Assembly: GCA_964551875.1 (NCBI GenBank) | Contig: CAZKEV010000023.1 | Span: 1-30,187 of the forward strand | Source of the DNA: JACTUA01 sp964551875 | GTDB lineage: Archaea; Halobacteriota; Methanomicrobia; Methanomicrobiales; JACTUA01 | Reading direction: 5' to 3' | DNA length: 30,187 bases | Shown: piece after piece, positions 1 through 7,207 of the stretch | Numbering within the stretch: position 1 is the stretch's first letter | Layout of the letters: every line of letters begins with the position of its first letter | Notes under the pieces: generated by a model | The model's input: only the letters and a program-made list of their open reading frames with translations | Databases searched by the model: none | What the model was told of the DNA's origin: nothing | Translations under genes and position numbers: made by a program

Positions 1-3000
1 CCGGTTCCTCCGCGGCTATCGACTCCATCCTGTTGAAGTAGAGGATGACATCGTCTACATTCGGGCCATTCACGCCATCTACATCCTCGTAGAAGCCATC
101 CCCATCAGGATCCTTGGGTTCCTGGCAGTAGTTGCAGTTGGAGAGAGCCCAGGGCTTCGGGCACTTCTGGCAGGAGCTGAGAGCCAGGGTCAGGCCGGCA
201 TCCTCCTGGACCCCGCCCATATATTGCGGATGTTCGAGGGTTGGGGCAGCGGGATCGTTATCCCGTGCATACACGAAGGTATCCCTCAAGTGGATGGCCG
301 GCCCCCCAACCCCTTCGATCCAGTAGAAGGAGAAGTAATTCAGGTTCGAAGCTTCAGTCGCGCTTGCCGCCGTTGCGATGACCCTCTCCTGGGGACCCGA
401 GTAGGTCAACGGTATGAAATCCTCGACAAAGCCACCGCTGTTGCACTGCTCCATGGTCATCGCGATTGCCTTGGTCTGGCTGGGCAGCCGGTCCGTGAAT
501 TCATAGTCCCAGAGGAATTCCTCGTTCCAGAGCCAGATGCGTACCTTGTCTGAGTTCGGATCCTTCCCGCCGTGGTTCGTCGTGAATACGAACAGGGAAT
601 CATCCGCCGTAAGCCCGGTCTGCAGGTTACTCAGATCCTCCAGGTACCTGGTCACGTTCGCCCTGTCTGCCATGGCCCTGACCTCGGGAATCCCGTCATT
701 ATCAAGGTCCGGGTCGGAGTTGGCATACGCCCCCGAATCCGTCATCTGGTCGGGGTTGGGATCCGTCCCGTCGGACATGAGCACGGAGATCTGGTCCTCA
801 GGGTAGCAGTACGTATTCTTCAGGGTCTGGTACATGTAGACGATATCGTCCCGGTACCGCACGAAGTTGTTGTCCTTATCGTACCCGCCGCTGATGAGGA
901 GGGCGTGGCAGTTCGTGCAGTCTATTTTCACCGGGTCGCACGTCCCGCTCCCGCCAACCCCGCCGCCGGGCAGCCCTCCCCCGCCACCGCTGCCGGGGGT
1001 GTTCGTTCCGGACGCCGGCGGTCTCGTTCCCGCGATCCAGTTGACCGGGCGGCCCTTCGGGGGCGTGGTGACCGAAAGCCGGGTCGTTTTCTTAGTGCTC
1101 ACATTCACGAAGATATAATCGACAGTTTTCTCCCAGTTTCGCAACGGCCGGGGGTCCGCGACAAGGAGCCTTGTGTCCAGAGTATCGGCAGGCGTGGTAA
1201 CGAACCGGTTCTCCGAGGCGGCTCCCCACTGGGGTACCTGTGTGTTGGAGGCGAACCGGTGAGGACTCGCGGACACCGCCATGCCCGCCGGTAACGTACC
1301 GCCATATTCCTTCTCGACTGCGATCTGGTATGCCTGGGCCATTTCGGGATCCACGGTGACCCCTACCGAGATGGTGGCATTCGTCCCGCTGTCGCTGCTC
1401 ACGCTGTTCGATGCATATATCACCGGGACGAAGAGGCCCTCGCTCGTGTAGGTATGGGTCACAGAACCACCAGAATACGTCACATTTGCCCACTCCCCAT
1501 CCCCGAAAGACAGGTTGACCCTCGTCGGGATGCCCGTGGAGAGGTCGGTAAATGTAACGGTCAGGGGCTTCGAACCGGACGATTTGTCCACCGCATAATC
1601 GGCGTGAACGGGGCCTTCGATCCCGAGCGCCAGCCTCGTGTAGCTGGCCCTATTATAGATCCCGGGGGCGGGAATATGGGGAATTGCCTCGGCAGCGCTG
1701 ATGTTGTACGGCCTGTTCAGGATATAGAACCTGTACTGGGATCCGGGAAGCAGCGACCCCCGGGCCATGTTTGACGTGTCCCAGTTATAGGACCAGGATG
1801 CGTCCGGGTTCACCCATACCTGGACAAAGGACTCATTCCGTCCGGTGAAGGACTGGTTGACCAGGTCATCCGGCCTCACCCCGTCCTTGGGCAGGATGCC
1901 GGAATAATCGGGGGGCGTGTTGTTTGTCATGGTAAGATAAATGTAATAATTCGGGCTATCTCCCCCGGTCTTCGTGCCCGCGATTCGGAAAACCGTGCCG
2001 ATGGGTCCTGAGGACCGGTTGACCGAAGCGGCGATGAAGGGCCACTCGAGGACGAAGGAGATGCTTGCATAGGAATGGCCCGAGAGATTGTAATAATCAA
2101 CCGGGCTGTCCACCGCGTAGACCTCGTAGATTCCCTCGTCAAGGGGGATATCCTCGTAGGTCTCCCATCTCCAGTTCCATGCCCAGTATCCGATCTTATA
2201 CTCCGAGTTCGCCAGCTGGAAACTGGAGGGGGAGCCGTTGACCACCGGGTTGTTCTTCGGATCCGGGCTCTGGATCTGCGCACCCCCGGGGGGCAGGCCC
2301 GGTCCCCTCAGGAACAGGTAGGTCGCACTCGACATGCTGCTGTTGCCGAAGAACTTGATACGTTCACCGAAGTAGTAGCTGTAATCCCCCGGTGCATCGA
2401 TGGTGATCGCCCCGGGAACCGATGAAGAGGTGACGGTAAACCCGCCCGGGAGCGTGCCGAACTGTCCGTCCGGGTTGGTCACCACGACATTATAGGGCCC
2501 GGCAATCCTGTTGGTCAGGTTGAAACTCATGGAGAGCAGCCAGTCAAATCTCTCCATGTAGCCGGTTCCCGGGATGGCTCCGATGTCGACGATCTCGAGT
2601 GCCCCAACACCAGATGTCACCACACTTGTCAGATACGCATAGGTGCCGGAGACATAGAGTCCCATTGAGTAAGATATAAGAGCGCCATCGGTACCGTTTA
2701 CGATAATGCCTTTATGCACTGGAGTTACCGGATTGGAAACATCCACGATCTCCAGTGCTTTACCCGAATAACTTGCAATATATGCATAATTGCCAGACAC
2801 GGAGACATCGTATGGATCTTTTAAGGAAGCGCCGCCAATACCGTCCACAATACTGCCCGTATGCACCGGAGTTGCCGGATTCGAGACATCCACGATCTCC
2901 AGCGAGGAGCTCCCTAAACTTGTCACATATGCATAATTGCCGGAAACGTACACTCTAACGGGAGTTTTAAGGAGGGCGCTGCCGGTACCATCTACAATAC

Positions 3001-4153
3001 TGCCCATATGCACCGGAGCTGCCAAATTCGAGACATCCACGATCTCCAGCGCGTCGCTACCAGAACTTGCCACATACGCATAATTGCCGGAGACATAGAC
3101 ACCCAATGGGTTATTCAGGAGAGCCCCCCCATCACTGTCAAATATTCGGCCCTTATGCACCGGAGCTGCCGGATTGGAGACATCCACGATCTCCAGCGCA
3201 TGAGCTCCACTTGTGACATACGCATAATTACCGGAAACATAGACGCTCTCGGGGCTATCTAGAAAAGCATCTCCGGTACCGTTCCTTATGCTGCCCTTAT
3301 GAACCGGAGTTGCCGGATTCGAAACATCCACGATCTCAAGTGCATCGCTAAAACGACTTGCCACATACGCATAATTACCGGAAACATAGACGCTAGTCGC
3401 GGCATCTAAAAGAGCACCGCCAGTACCGTTAGTGATGCTGCCTATGTGTACCGGCGCAGCCGGGTTCGAAACATCCACAATCTCTAGTGAATCTCTAACT
3501 CCATCTGCCACATACGCATAGGTGCCAGAGATATAGACGTCCTCTGGCATTCTAAAAAAAGCACCGTTGGCGATGCTGCCCTTATGCACCGGGTTCACAT
3601 TCACCGGTGTCAGCATCGCGGCTGCCATGGGATCAAAATGACTGCCGGAGATCTTGGTATTATACGCGACCGTTGTGTTGACACCATGCGTAGGCGCGAC
3701 AGCTGTTACGGATGGTGGGCATGCAACCATGGTGGTCAGGCTGTGAGCTTCATCCTGACCATTTGTTCCCACGTAGTCTGCTCTGCTATCGAGAGTAATG
3801 CCGCAAGGTGTGCCTTGTTTCACCCGGAAGGTGATGCTGTCGAACTGTAACGATGCACCGGGCGGCTGCGCAGTGTCACCAAGAATGCGCAATTTCGGGA
3901 TAGAGGGGATATTGTCCCAAGGTTGCGGCGCACTTATAAAGGTTAGATGGCTGTCATAGTACAATTCAACGACAGTGTCAGTCAAAGGTTCGGTTCCTAC
4001 ATTACTTGCAGTAATTTCATACACAACGAAGTCGTTCGGGAGAACAGGACCTGAGGGACCAGTTATTACAACCTGAGCTTGTGGCTGTGCTGAACCGGGC
4101 AATACGAACAGAATGAGCAGAAGACCGAGAACAACGAACTGCCAGTTCTTCAT
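1..4153 (-). CDS. Giant secreted C13-like (caspase-fold) protease with LVIVD propeller, TIG, PKD and dockerin-like modules; 3' end off window
   Basis: The frame is open from ATG 4153 to the left edge (1384 codons), so the C-terminus is missing. A GGAAGGTGATG ribosome site (4158-4168) supports the start. Residues 1-22 are a signal peptide (MKNWQF, a leucine-rich core, then AQPQAQ). Next come a beta-sandwich (about 25-145), the first half of a TIG/IPT domain (about 148-188), seven LVIVD-type repeats of about 48 aa (about 189-523), the second TIG half (to about 574), a methanogen surface beta domain (about 583-700), a PKD-like domain (about 849-930) and a glycine-rich linker (about 1041-1078). 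A caspase-like peptidase domain follows: strand ALLISGG, His1194 in TNHGG and Cys1237 in EQCNSGGF, the dyad pattern of clan CD families such as C13. Residues 1348-1384 (DPDGDGFYEDVDG...DDVILYFNRM) look like the archaeal dockerin-type EF-hand repeat, which normally needs a second loop, so perhaps 25-35 residues are lost. Likely an exported, surface-attached cysteine protease; substrate unknown. Confidence 0.85.
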   Translation of the reverse strand, partial: MKNWQFVVLGLLLILFVLPGSAQPQAQVVITGPSGPVLPNDFVVYEITASNVGTEPLTDTVVELYYDSHLTFISAPQPWDNIPSIPKLRILGDTAQPPGASLQFDSITFRVKQGTPCGITLDSRADYVGTNGQDEAHSLTTMVACPPSVTAVAPTHGVNTTVAYNTKISGSHFDPMAAAMLTPVNVNPVHKGSIANGAFFRMPEDVYISGTYAYVADGVRDSLEIVDVSNPAAPVHIGSITNGTGGALLDAATSVYVSGNYAYVASRFSDALEIVDVSNPATPVHKGSIRNGTGDAFLDSPESVYVSGNYAYVTSGAHALEIVDVSNPAAPVHKGRIFDSDGGALLNNPLGVYVSGNYAYVASSGSDALEIVDVSNLAAPVHMGSIVDGTGSALLKTPVRVYVSGNYAYVTSLGSSSLEIVDVSNPATPVHTGSIVDGIGGASLKDPYDVSVSGNYAYIASYSGKALEIVDVSNPVTPVHKGIIVNGTDGALISYSMGLYVSGTYAYLTSVVTSGVGALEIVDIGAIPGTGYMERFDWLLSMSFNLTNRIAGPYNVVVTNPDGQFGTLPGGFTVTSSSVPGAITIDAPGDYSYYFGERIKFFGNSSMSSATYLFLRGPGLPPGGAQIQSPDPKNNPVVNGSPSSFQLANSEYKIGYWAWNWRWETYEDIPLDEGIYEVYAVDSPVDYYNLSGHSYASISFVLEWPFIAASVNRSSGPIGTVFRIAGTKTGGDSPNYYIYLTMTNNTPPDYSGILPKDGVRPDDLVNQSFTGRNESFVQVWVNPDASWSYNWDTSNMARGSLLPGSQYRFYILNRPYNISAAEAIPHIPAPGIYNRASYTRLALGIEGPVHADYAVDKSSGSKPLTVTFTDLSTGIPTRVNLSFGDGEWANVTYSGGSVTHTYTSEGLFVPVIYASNSVSSDSGTNATISVGVTVDPEMAQAYQIAVEKEYGGTLPAGMAVSASPHRFASNTQVPQWGAASENRFVTTPADTLDTRLLVADPRPLRNWEKTVDYIFVNVSTKKTTRLSVTTPPKGRPVNWIAGTRPPASGTNTPGSGGGGGLPGGGVGGSGTCDPVKIDCTNCHALLISGGYDKDNNFVRYRDDIVYMYQTLKNTYCYPEDQISVLMSDGTDPNPDQMTDSGAYANSDPDLDNDGIPEVRAMADRANVTRYLEDLSNLQTGLTADDSLFVFTTNHGGKDPNSDKVRIWLWNEEFLWDYEFTDRLPSQTKAIAMTMEQCNSGGFVEDFIPLTYSGPQERVIATAASATEASNLNYFSFYWIEGVGGPAIHLRDTFVYARDNDPAAPTLEHPQYMGGVQEDAGLTLALSSCQKCPKPWALSNCNYCQEPKDPDGDGFYEDVDGVNGPNVDDVILYFNRMESIAAEEP
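2583..3589 (-). repeat. Seven tandem LVIVD repeats forming a predicted beta-propeller
   Basis: Seven coding repeats of about 144 bp lie in tandem inside the C13-like protease gene. Each unit reads roughly VHKGSI-NGTGGALL-VYVSGNYAYVAS-LEIVDVSNPAAP. The sequences are alike at DNA level too (a conserved block encoding LEIVDVSNP recurs near 2743, 2889, 3036, 3180, 3327 and 3470), suggesting recent duplication or gene conversion. Seven units match a closed seven-blade propeller. Confidence 0.85.
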
Positions 4154-4360
4154 GAATCATCACCTTCCATTTGATGGGAGGATATCTCCTCTTCCCTGAC
4201 CTGCAAGGGTGGAAAAAGCAGCTTTTCCTGAAACAACGCCAATGCAGAGGCAACGGTGGAGGATTCCTGCCACTACCAACCTGAGACACTTCGACGTCAC
4301 ACCACACCACACCGAATAGTTTTTGAATAAATCAGTGACGAACGGATGATTCACACCCAT

Positions 4361-4371
4361 AGTATAAAAGT
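4361..4371 (-). promoter_or_regulatory. Possible TATA box for the surface protease gene
   Basis: The minus strand reads CTTTTATACTA, an archaeal TATA-like element. Transcription from it would leave a long leader of about 180 nt before ATG 4153. No better element is evident nearer the start, so the assignment is weak. Confidence 0.3.
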
Positions 4372-4639
4372 ATTTTGAAATGCTTGCCGAAGAAAATAGT
4401 GCTAAAGGCACTATACAGGAATTAATAGCCGCTGATACGCGTATTAAGCTGTAAATATTGATATATCCGGTAAAAAGACGCTCCTTTTTCGAGTTTCCCA
4501 TAAATGTTAAATGGAAACACCGAACCTCCGCGGAGAAAACGAATTGTTTTTTACAGGGAGAAAAGGGAGAGCACGTATTCACCTGTGTATTCGCCCGCTC
4601 CGCGTGGGATTCCGGGCAGCATGCGGAAAGTTGTGATAG

Positions 4640-4852
4640 AATTGGGAGATCTCTCCCCCCACAACGATCTTAATTGAGGTTTCTATCAATGCGCACCGAT
4701 GTAATCATTGCGGCTTATGCATTGATATGGGTTCGACGGGAGTGTCTGATAAGAACGAGGACAGCATCTACCCGTCGAAATGCTTCCTCTGCTGCACCTG
4801 CTTCAAGTGCAACGAGTTCTGTCCCGAACATGCCTCAGCACCAGGTGGATAG
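4640..4852 (+). pseudogene. Ferredoxin-like (two Fe-S cluster motifs) small ORF or gene remnant without a normal start
   Basis: The frame opens after a TAG at 4637 and closes at TAG 4850. It encodes about 70 residues including RCNHCGLC, then about 20 residues later KCFLCCTCFKCNEFCP. The second block contains a classic CxxCxxCxxxCP [4Fe-4S] signature and the first a CxxCxxC half motif, so this is unlikely to be chance. There is no ATG, GTG or TTG in the open stretch ahead of the cysteines; only non-standard codons such as ATT (4673) are available. It is therefore most likely the decayed tail of a ferredoxin-domain gene, or a small protein with an unusual start. The 57-residue cysteine-rich part is shorter than a usual 2[4Fe-4S] ferredoxin. 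No neighbouring gene suggests a partner. Confidence 0.4.
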
Positions 4853-4895
4853 TCAGGGCGTGAACAGCTTTTCACATCTACTGACAGGGAGGAGA

Positions 4896-4984
4896 GGGGT
4901 TTTAACCCCGAGGCCCAGGAGGCGAAGGCACCCATCGTGCAGGTGAACGAATTTCTTGGGTTCGAATCCAATCCCTCGCACCAT
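4896..4984 (+). other. Structured intergenic stretch with tRNA 3'-end-like sequence
   Basis: A GGGG/CCCC hairpin (4896-4909) is followed by sequence ending TTGGGTTCGAATCCAA, then CCCTCGCACCA (about 4957-4984). This resembles a tRNA T-arm, 3' acceptor strand and CCA. The only near match for the 5' acceptor strand is GCGAAGG (4922-4928), with one mismatch, and just 44 nt lie between the two strands, too few for a cloverleaf. It may be a tRNA remnant or attachment-site scar; it is not called a functional tRNA. Confidence 0.25.
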
Positions 4985-5067
4985 CGTTTTGGGTTATGGG
5001 TATCCTGCAAAATGCAATCCTTCAGATGTGATATCACATTTTTCAAAATTTGGTGTTCCCATCGTTT

Positions 5068-6330
5068 TTATGTGAAACTCCCCGTTTTGGTCAAGTATTG
5101 ATAAACCCTATGGCGGTCATCGATCTGATTTTCGATGAAGTAAACGTCATTAAAGTATTCAGATACACTATACCTGTCAGTCCCCTCGAAACTTTTACCG
5201 AGAGCATATTGATCCCAGATGAAATTCAGTTCTTTCCCTGCCGTAAATGGTTTTCCGTCGCTTATCTTGAAGACCTTGAAATCAGCCATATATTGGGGGG
5301 CCGTGCCCGTGGAGAAGATAAAGGAGTCTTTCGTATGGTAGAACCCAAGATAGGAAGCTACCGTGGTTTCAACACCAAGATATCCATCATATTCGAGGGC
5401 CTGGTGATCCCCGAGAATTCCCGTAATCATATGATTTCCACTGGGGAACCAGATAAGGGCTGTCCCATAACCCTCACGAGAGAGGAGCCCGGCCAGGACC
5501 AGGCTCTTGTCACCACAATTTCCGCCCTTATCACCGATGGTCTCAAGGGGATACTTCACAATCGACCTGTCTGGATCGTTCATGTATGGAAACGCCCTTT
5601 GAACAAAACGCGAGATCAACTCGGCGTACTCATTCTCATCGAGATGGTTTTGATCCCTGATCTTTCTCAGATAATTAAGGATGTAATTGTAACTGGCCTC
5701 CTGAGCGGGATCATTGATAATTGAAGAGTAATACCTATTCAGATCCTCCGGGGGAACTGTGATACCGACGCCACCATAGGTGTAGTTGCCAATTTTATTC
5801 TCGTAAAAATCTTTCATTCGCTGTTCGTTCATTTTGGAGATGTTGTATTTAACAGCCAGGTATGCTCCCGTGTTAAAGGGAATCGTGACGGGATAACCGG
5901 ATCCCCTGTAGGAGAAAGAAAATGCAGGCCATGAGAAATATGCTGAACAGGATTTTATTACATTCTCATATTTGTTGCAGGTGTTCAATTGACCGTATGG
6001 TGTGAAGATCAAGGGCACTGCCTGGTAGGATAGCGGTACTGCCTGATTGGATGGTTTTGATGGTGTTTCTATGGGGGTGGTAGCGACTGTAGGGGCCGAA
6101 ACTTGAGCTGTGGTTTCTGCTCGAATTGGGATTGTCGATGTTGCTACTGTCGTCACCAAAGGTGTCACTGGGGAGGGAGTGATGGTGGGTGGGCAGGTGC
6201 ATGTACAATTATTGGATTGCTGAGGTTGGGAACAACCTGCCATGAGTGCCCCGGCTGCCACCAAGAAAAGAATAAAAATTATGGACCATTTTCGGAACTG
6301 AGAGGGAATAAAAATCGAAACGGGTTTCAT
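5068..6330 (-). CDS. Transglutaminase-like (papain-fold) lipoprotein
   Basis: 420 aa. The N-terminus has a basic region and a hydrophobic stretch ending in a lipobox, LMAGC, so Cys33 is the likely lipidation site and the mature protein is anchored outside the cell membrane. A Thr/Pro-rich spacer (about 40-95) follows. The C-terminal half resembles archaeal transglutaminase-like domains: Cys272 in KGGNCGDKS, His300 in SGNHMITG and an acidic residue (Glu321 in GVETT) are in the order of the Cys-His-Asp/Glu triad. The substrate cannot be deduced; members may act as proteases or cross-linkers. A TATA box about 30 nt upstream of ATG 6330 with no ribosome site suggests a nearly leaderless mRNA. It lies on the same strand as the surface protease but more than 900 bp away, so it is a separate transcript. 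Confidence 0.75.
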   Translation of the reverse strand: MKPVSIFIPSQFRKWSIIFILFLVAAGALMAGCSQPQQSNNCTCTCPPTITPSPVTPLVTTVATSTIPIRAETTAQVSAPTVATTPIETPSKPSNQAVPLSYQAVPLIFTPYGQLNTCNKYENVIKSCSAYFSWPAFSFSYRGSGYPVTIPFNTGAYLAVKYNISKMNEQRMKDFYENKIGNYTYGGVGITVPPEDLNRYYSSIINDPAQEASYNYILNYLRKIRDQNHLDENEYAELISRFVQRAFPYMNDPDRSIVKYPLETIGDKGGNCGDKSLVLAGLLSREGYGTALIWFPSGNHMITGILGDHQALEYDGYLGVETTVASYLGFYHTKDSFIFSTGTAPQYMADFKVFKISDGKPFTAGKELNFIWDQYALGKSFEGTDRYSVSEYFNDVYFIENQIDDRHRVYQYLTKTGSFT

Positions 6331-6355
6331 ATATCCCGAAAAAGCATTTGGTCTT

Positions 6356-6370
6356 CCTTATATATATTCG
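6356..6370 (-). promoter_or_regulatory. TATA box of the transglutaminase-like lipoprotein gene
   Basis: The minus strand reads CGAATATATATAAGG. Its centre (about 6362) is about 32 nt before the ATG at 6330, which puts the predicted transcript start within a few bases of the start codon. Confidence 0.6.
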
Positions 6371-6532
6371 TTAAATCCACCTCACCTCCGTCCCCAGATC
6401 AATCCCAAATTTTTCTGCCTCGTACTGTCGAACGCTTGAAAAGTGGTGCAGTTCGAGCGGATTGGGTTTGTAGGATCGGGAAGGCGACGGCGCAGATCAT
6501 TGAGGCTTACTGGGGGCACCGGTGAGAGAATC
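6371..6532 (+). repeat. Short diverged repeat element, copy 1
   Basis: A C-rich lead-in, then TTTTCTGC, then about 110 bp ending AAGGCGACGGCG...ATCATTGAG...CTGGGG...CGGTGA. A second copy lies at 6930-7100 in the same orientation. The best-conserved end would translate as KATAQIIE followed by a stop, and KATAMLIE followed by a stop in copy 2, so the element may be the remnant of a short coding sequence. Function unknown. Confidence 0.4.
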
Positions 6533-6594
6533 TCTCGATTCGAATCCCACCGCTCGGGACTGTCATTTTGTGTCACAGGGATGATGGGATCAGA

Positions 6595-6609
6595 TTTATA
6601 TATTTTATA
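6595..6609 (+). promoter_or_regulatory. TATA box of the 6630 hypothetical gene
   Basis: TTTATATATTTTATA is centred about 28 nt before ATG 6630, consistent with a nearly leaderless transcript and with the small gene being real. Confidence 0.5.
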
Positions 6610-6629
6610 CGATAAAATAAATAGGGACA

Positions 6630-6992
6630 ATGAGTAAGAAGCACATATTTGAGATCCCGGATAACCCGGATAGCGTTGTCTTCTATCCGGGGAGGGAGAT
6701 CAACATCGATGGTAAAACCATTGTCGAGGTTGACAGAAATAGCGCATGCGCCCAGCATCTCATGAGCCCCAGGGCTCTGACGTACTGCGAAAAGCACTGG
6801 TTCAACCCGGTATTCGTGTATTCAACCGGAAACCTTCCAGTCCTCATCGGGTTCGTTTTCGATGAAACCTCCTATAATTCCTTTTCTTGTGTTCCCCGCA
6901 CGATTGTTGCGGGTTCCAGGCATATGGCAAAATGCACCCCCACCTTCCCCCGCCTCCCCCGGTTAACCCCTATCTTTTCTGCTTCACGCTGA
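6630..6992 (+). CDS. Hypothetical protein, possibly with an altered C-terminus
   Basis: 120 aa, not recognised. Residues 1-80 read like a real soluble protein (MSKKHIFEIPDNP, VVFYPGREINIDGKTIVEV, with a Cys-x3-His pair and a Cys-x3-His near 48-65). After about residue 82 the sequence becomes low-complexity and proline-rich, because the frame runs into a CCCGCA/TGCGGG hairpin (6895-6913) and then the second repeat element. The native C-terminus may therefore have been replaced or truncated. A TATA box is correctly placed upstream. There is no convincing ribosome site, as expected for a leaderless gene. Confidence 0.5.
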   Translation: MSKKHIFEIPDNPDSVVFYPGREINIDGKTIVEVDRNSACAQHLMSPRALTYCEKHWFNPVFVYSTGNLPVLIGFVFDETSYNSFSCVPRTIVAGSRHMAKCTPTFPRLPRLTPIFSASR

Positions 6993-7100
6993 CGGGTTTG
7001 AAGTAGCATCGCGGTTCCATTCCTCGTTTGTACGAAACTATGAGGTTGGATAAGGCGACAGCGATGCTCATCGAGCGCACTGGGGAACGGTGAAGAAGTC
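6930..7100 (+). repeat. Short diverged repeat element, copy 2
   Basis: A C-rich lead-in (6935-6975), CTTTTCTGC (6973-6981), then AAGGCGACAGCG, CTCATCGAG and ACTGGGGAACGGTGA (7052-7092). These parallel copy 1 at the same relative spacing. The two copies bracket the 6630 gene. Confidence 0.4.
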
Positions 7101-7207
7101 GTTAATTCTGGATCTAGGCCCTCCTAATCTAATTCTTGTTTTTCTTGAGGGGCCAATATTTTAATTCCGAGCTATTTTCATCTCAAAAACCAATCGAACA
7201 TTTAGAG

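Noticed and set aside
2583..3589. CRISPR-like regular repeats
   Set aside because: The period (about 144-147 bp) and continuous open frame show that these are protein-coding LVIVD blades, with conserved sequence spread over the unit instead of short repeats and unique spacers.
4160..4582. A 140-codon minus-strand frame upstream of the surface protease
   Set aside because: No ribosome site, no recognisable domain, and it overlaps the leader and promoter region of the protease gene.
4897..4984. A complete tRNA gene ending in CCA
   Set aside because: No 5' acceptor strand exists at the right distance and no anticodon arm can be drawn; only the 3' end looks tRNA-like.
6454..6556. tRNA-like element with 7-bp ends CGAGCGG/CCGCTCG and an internal ATTCGAATC
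   Set aside because: The enclosed 89 nt do not form D, anticodon and T arms; the T-arm stem does not pair and GATTCGAATC is itself just a palindrome.
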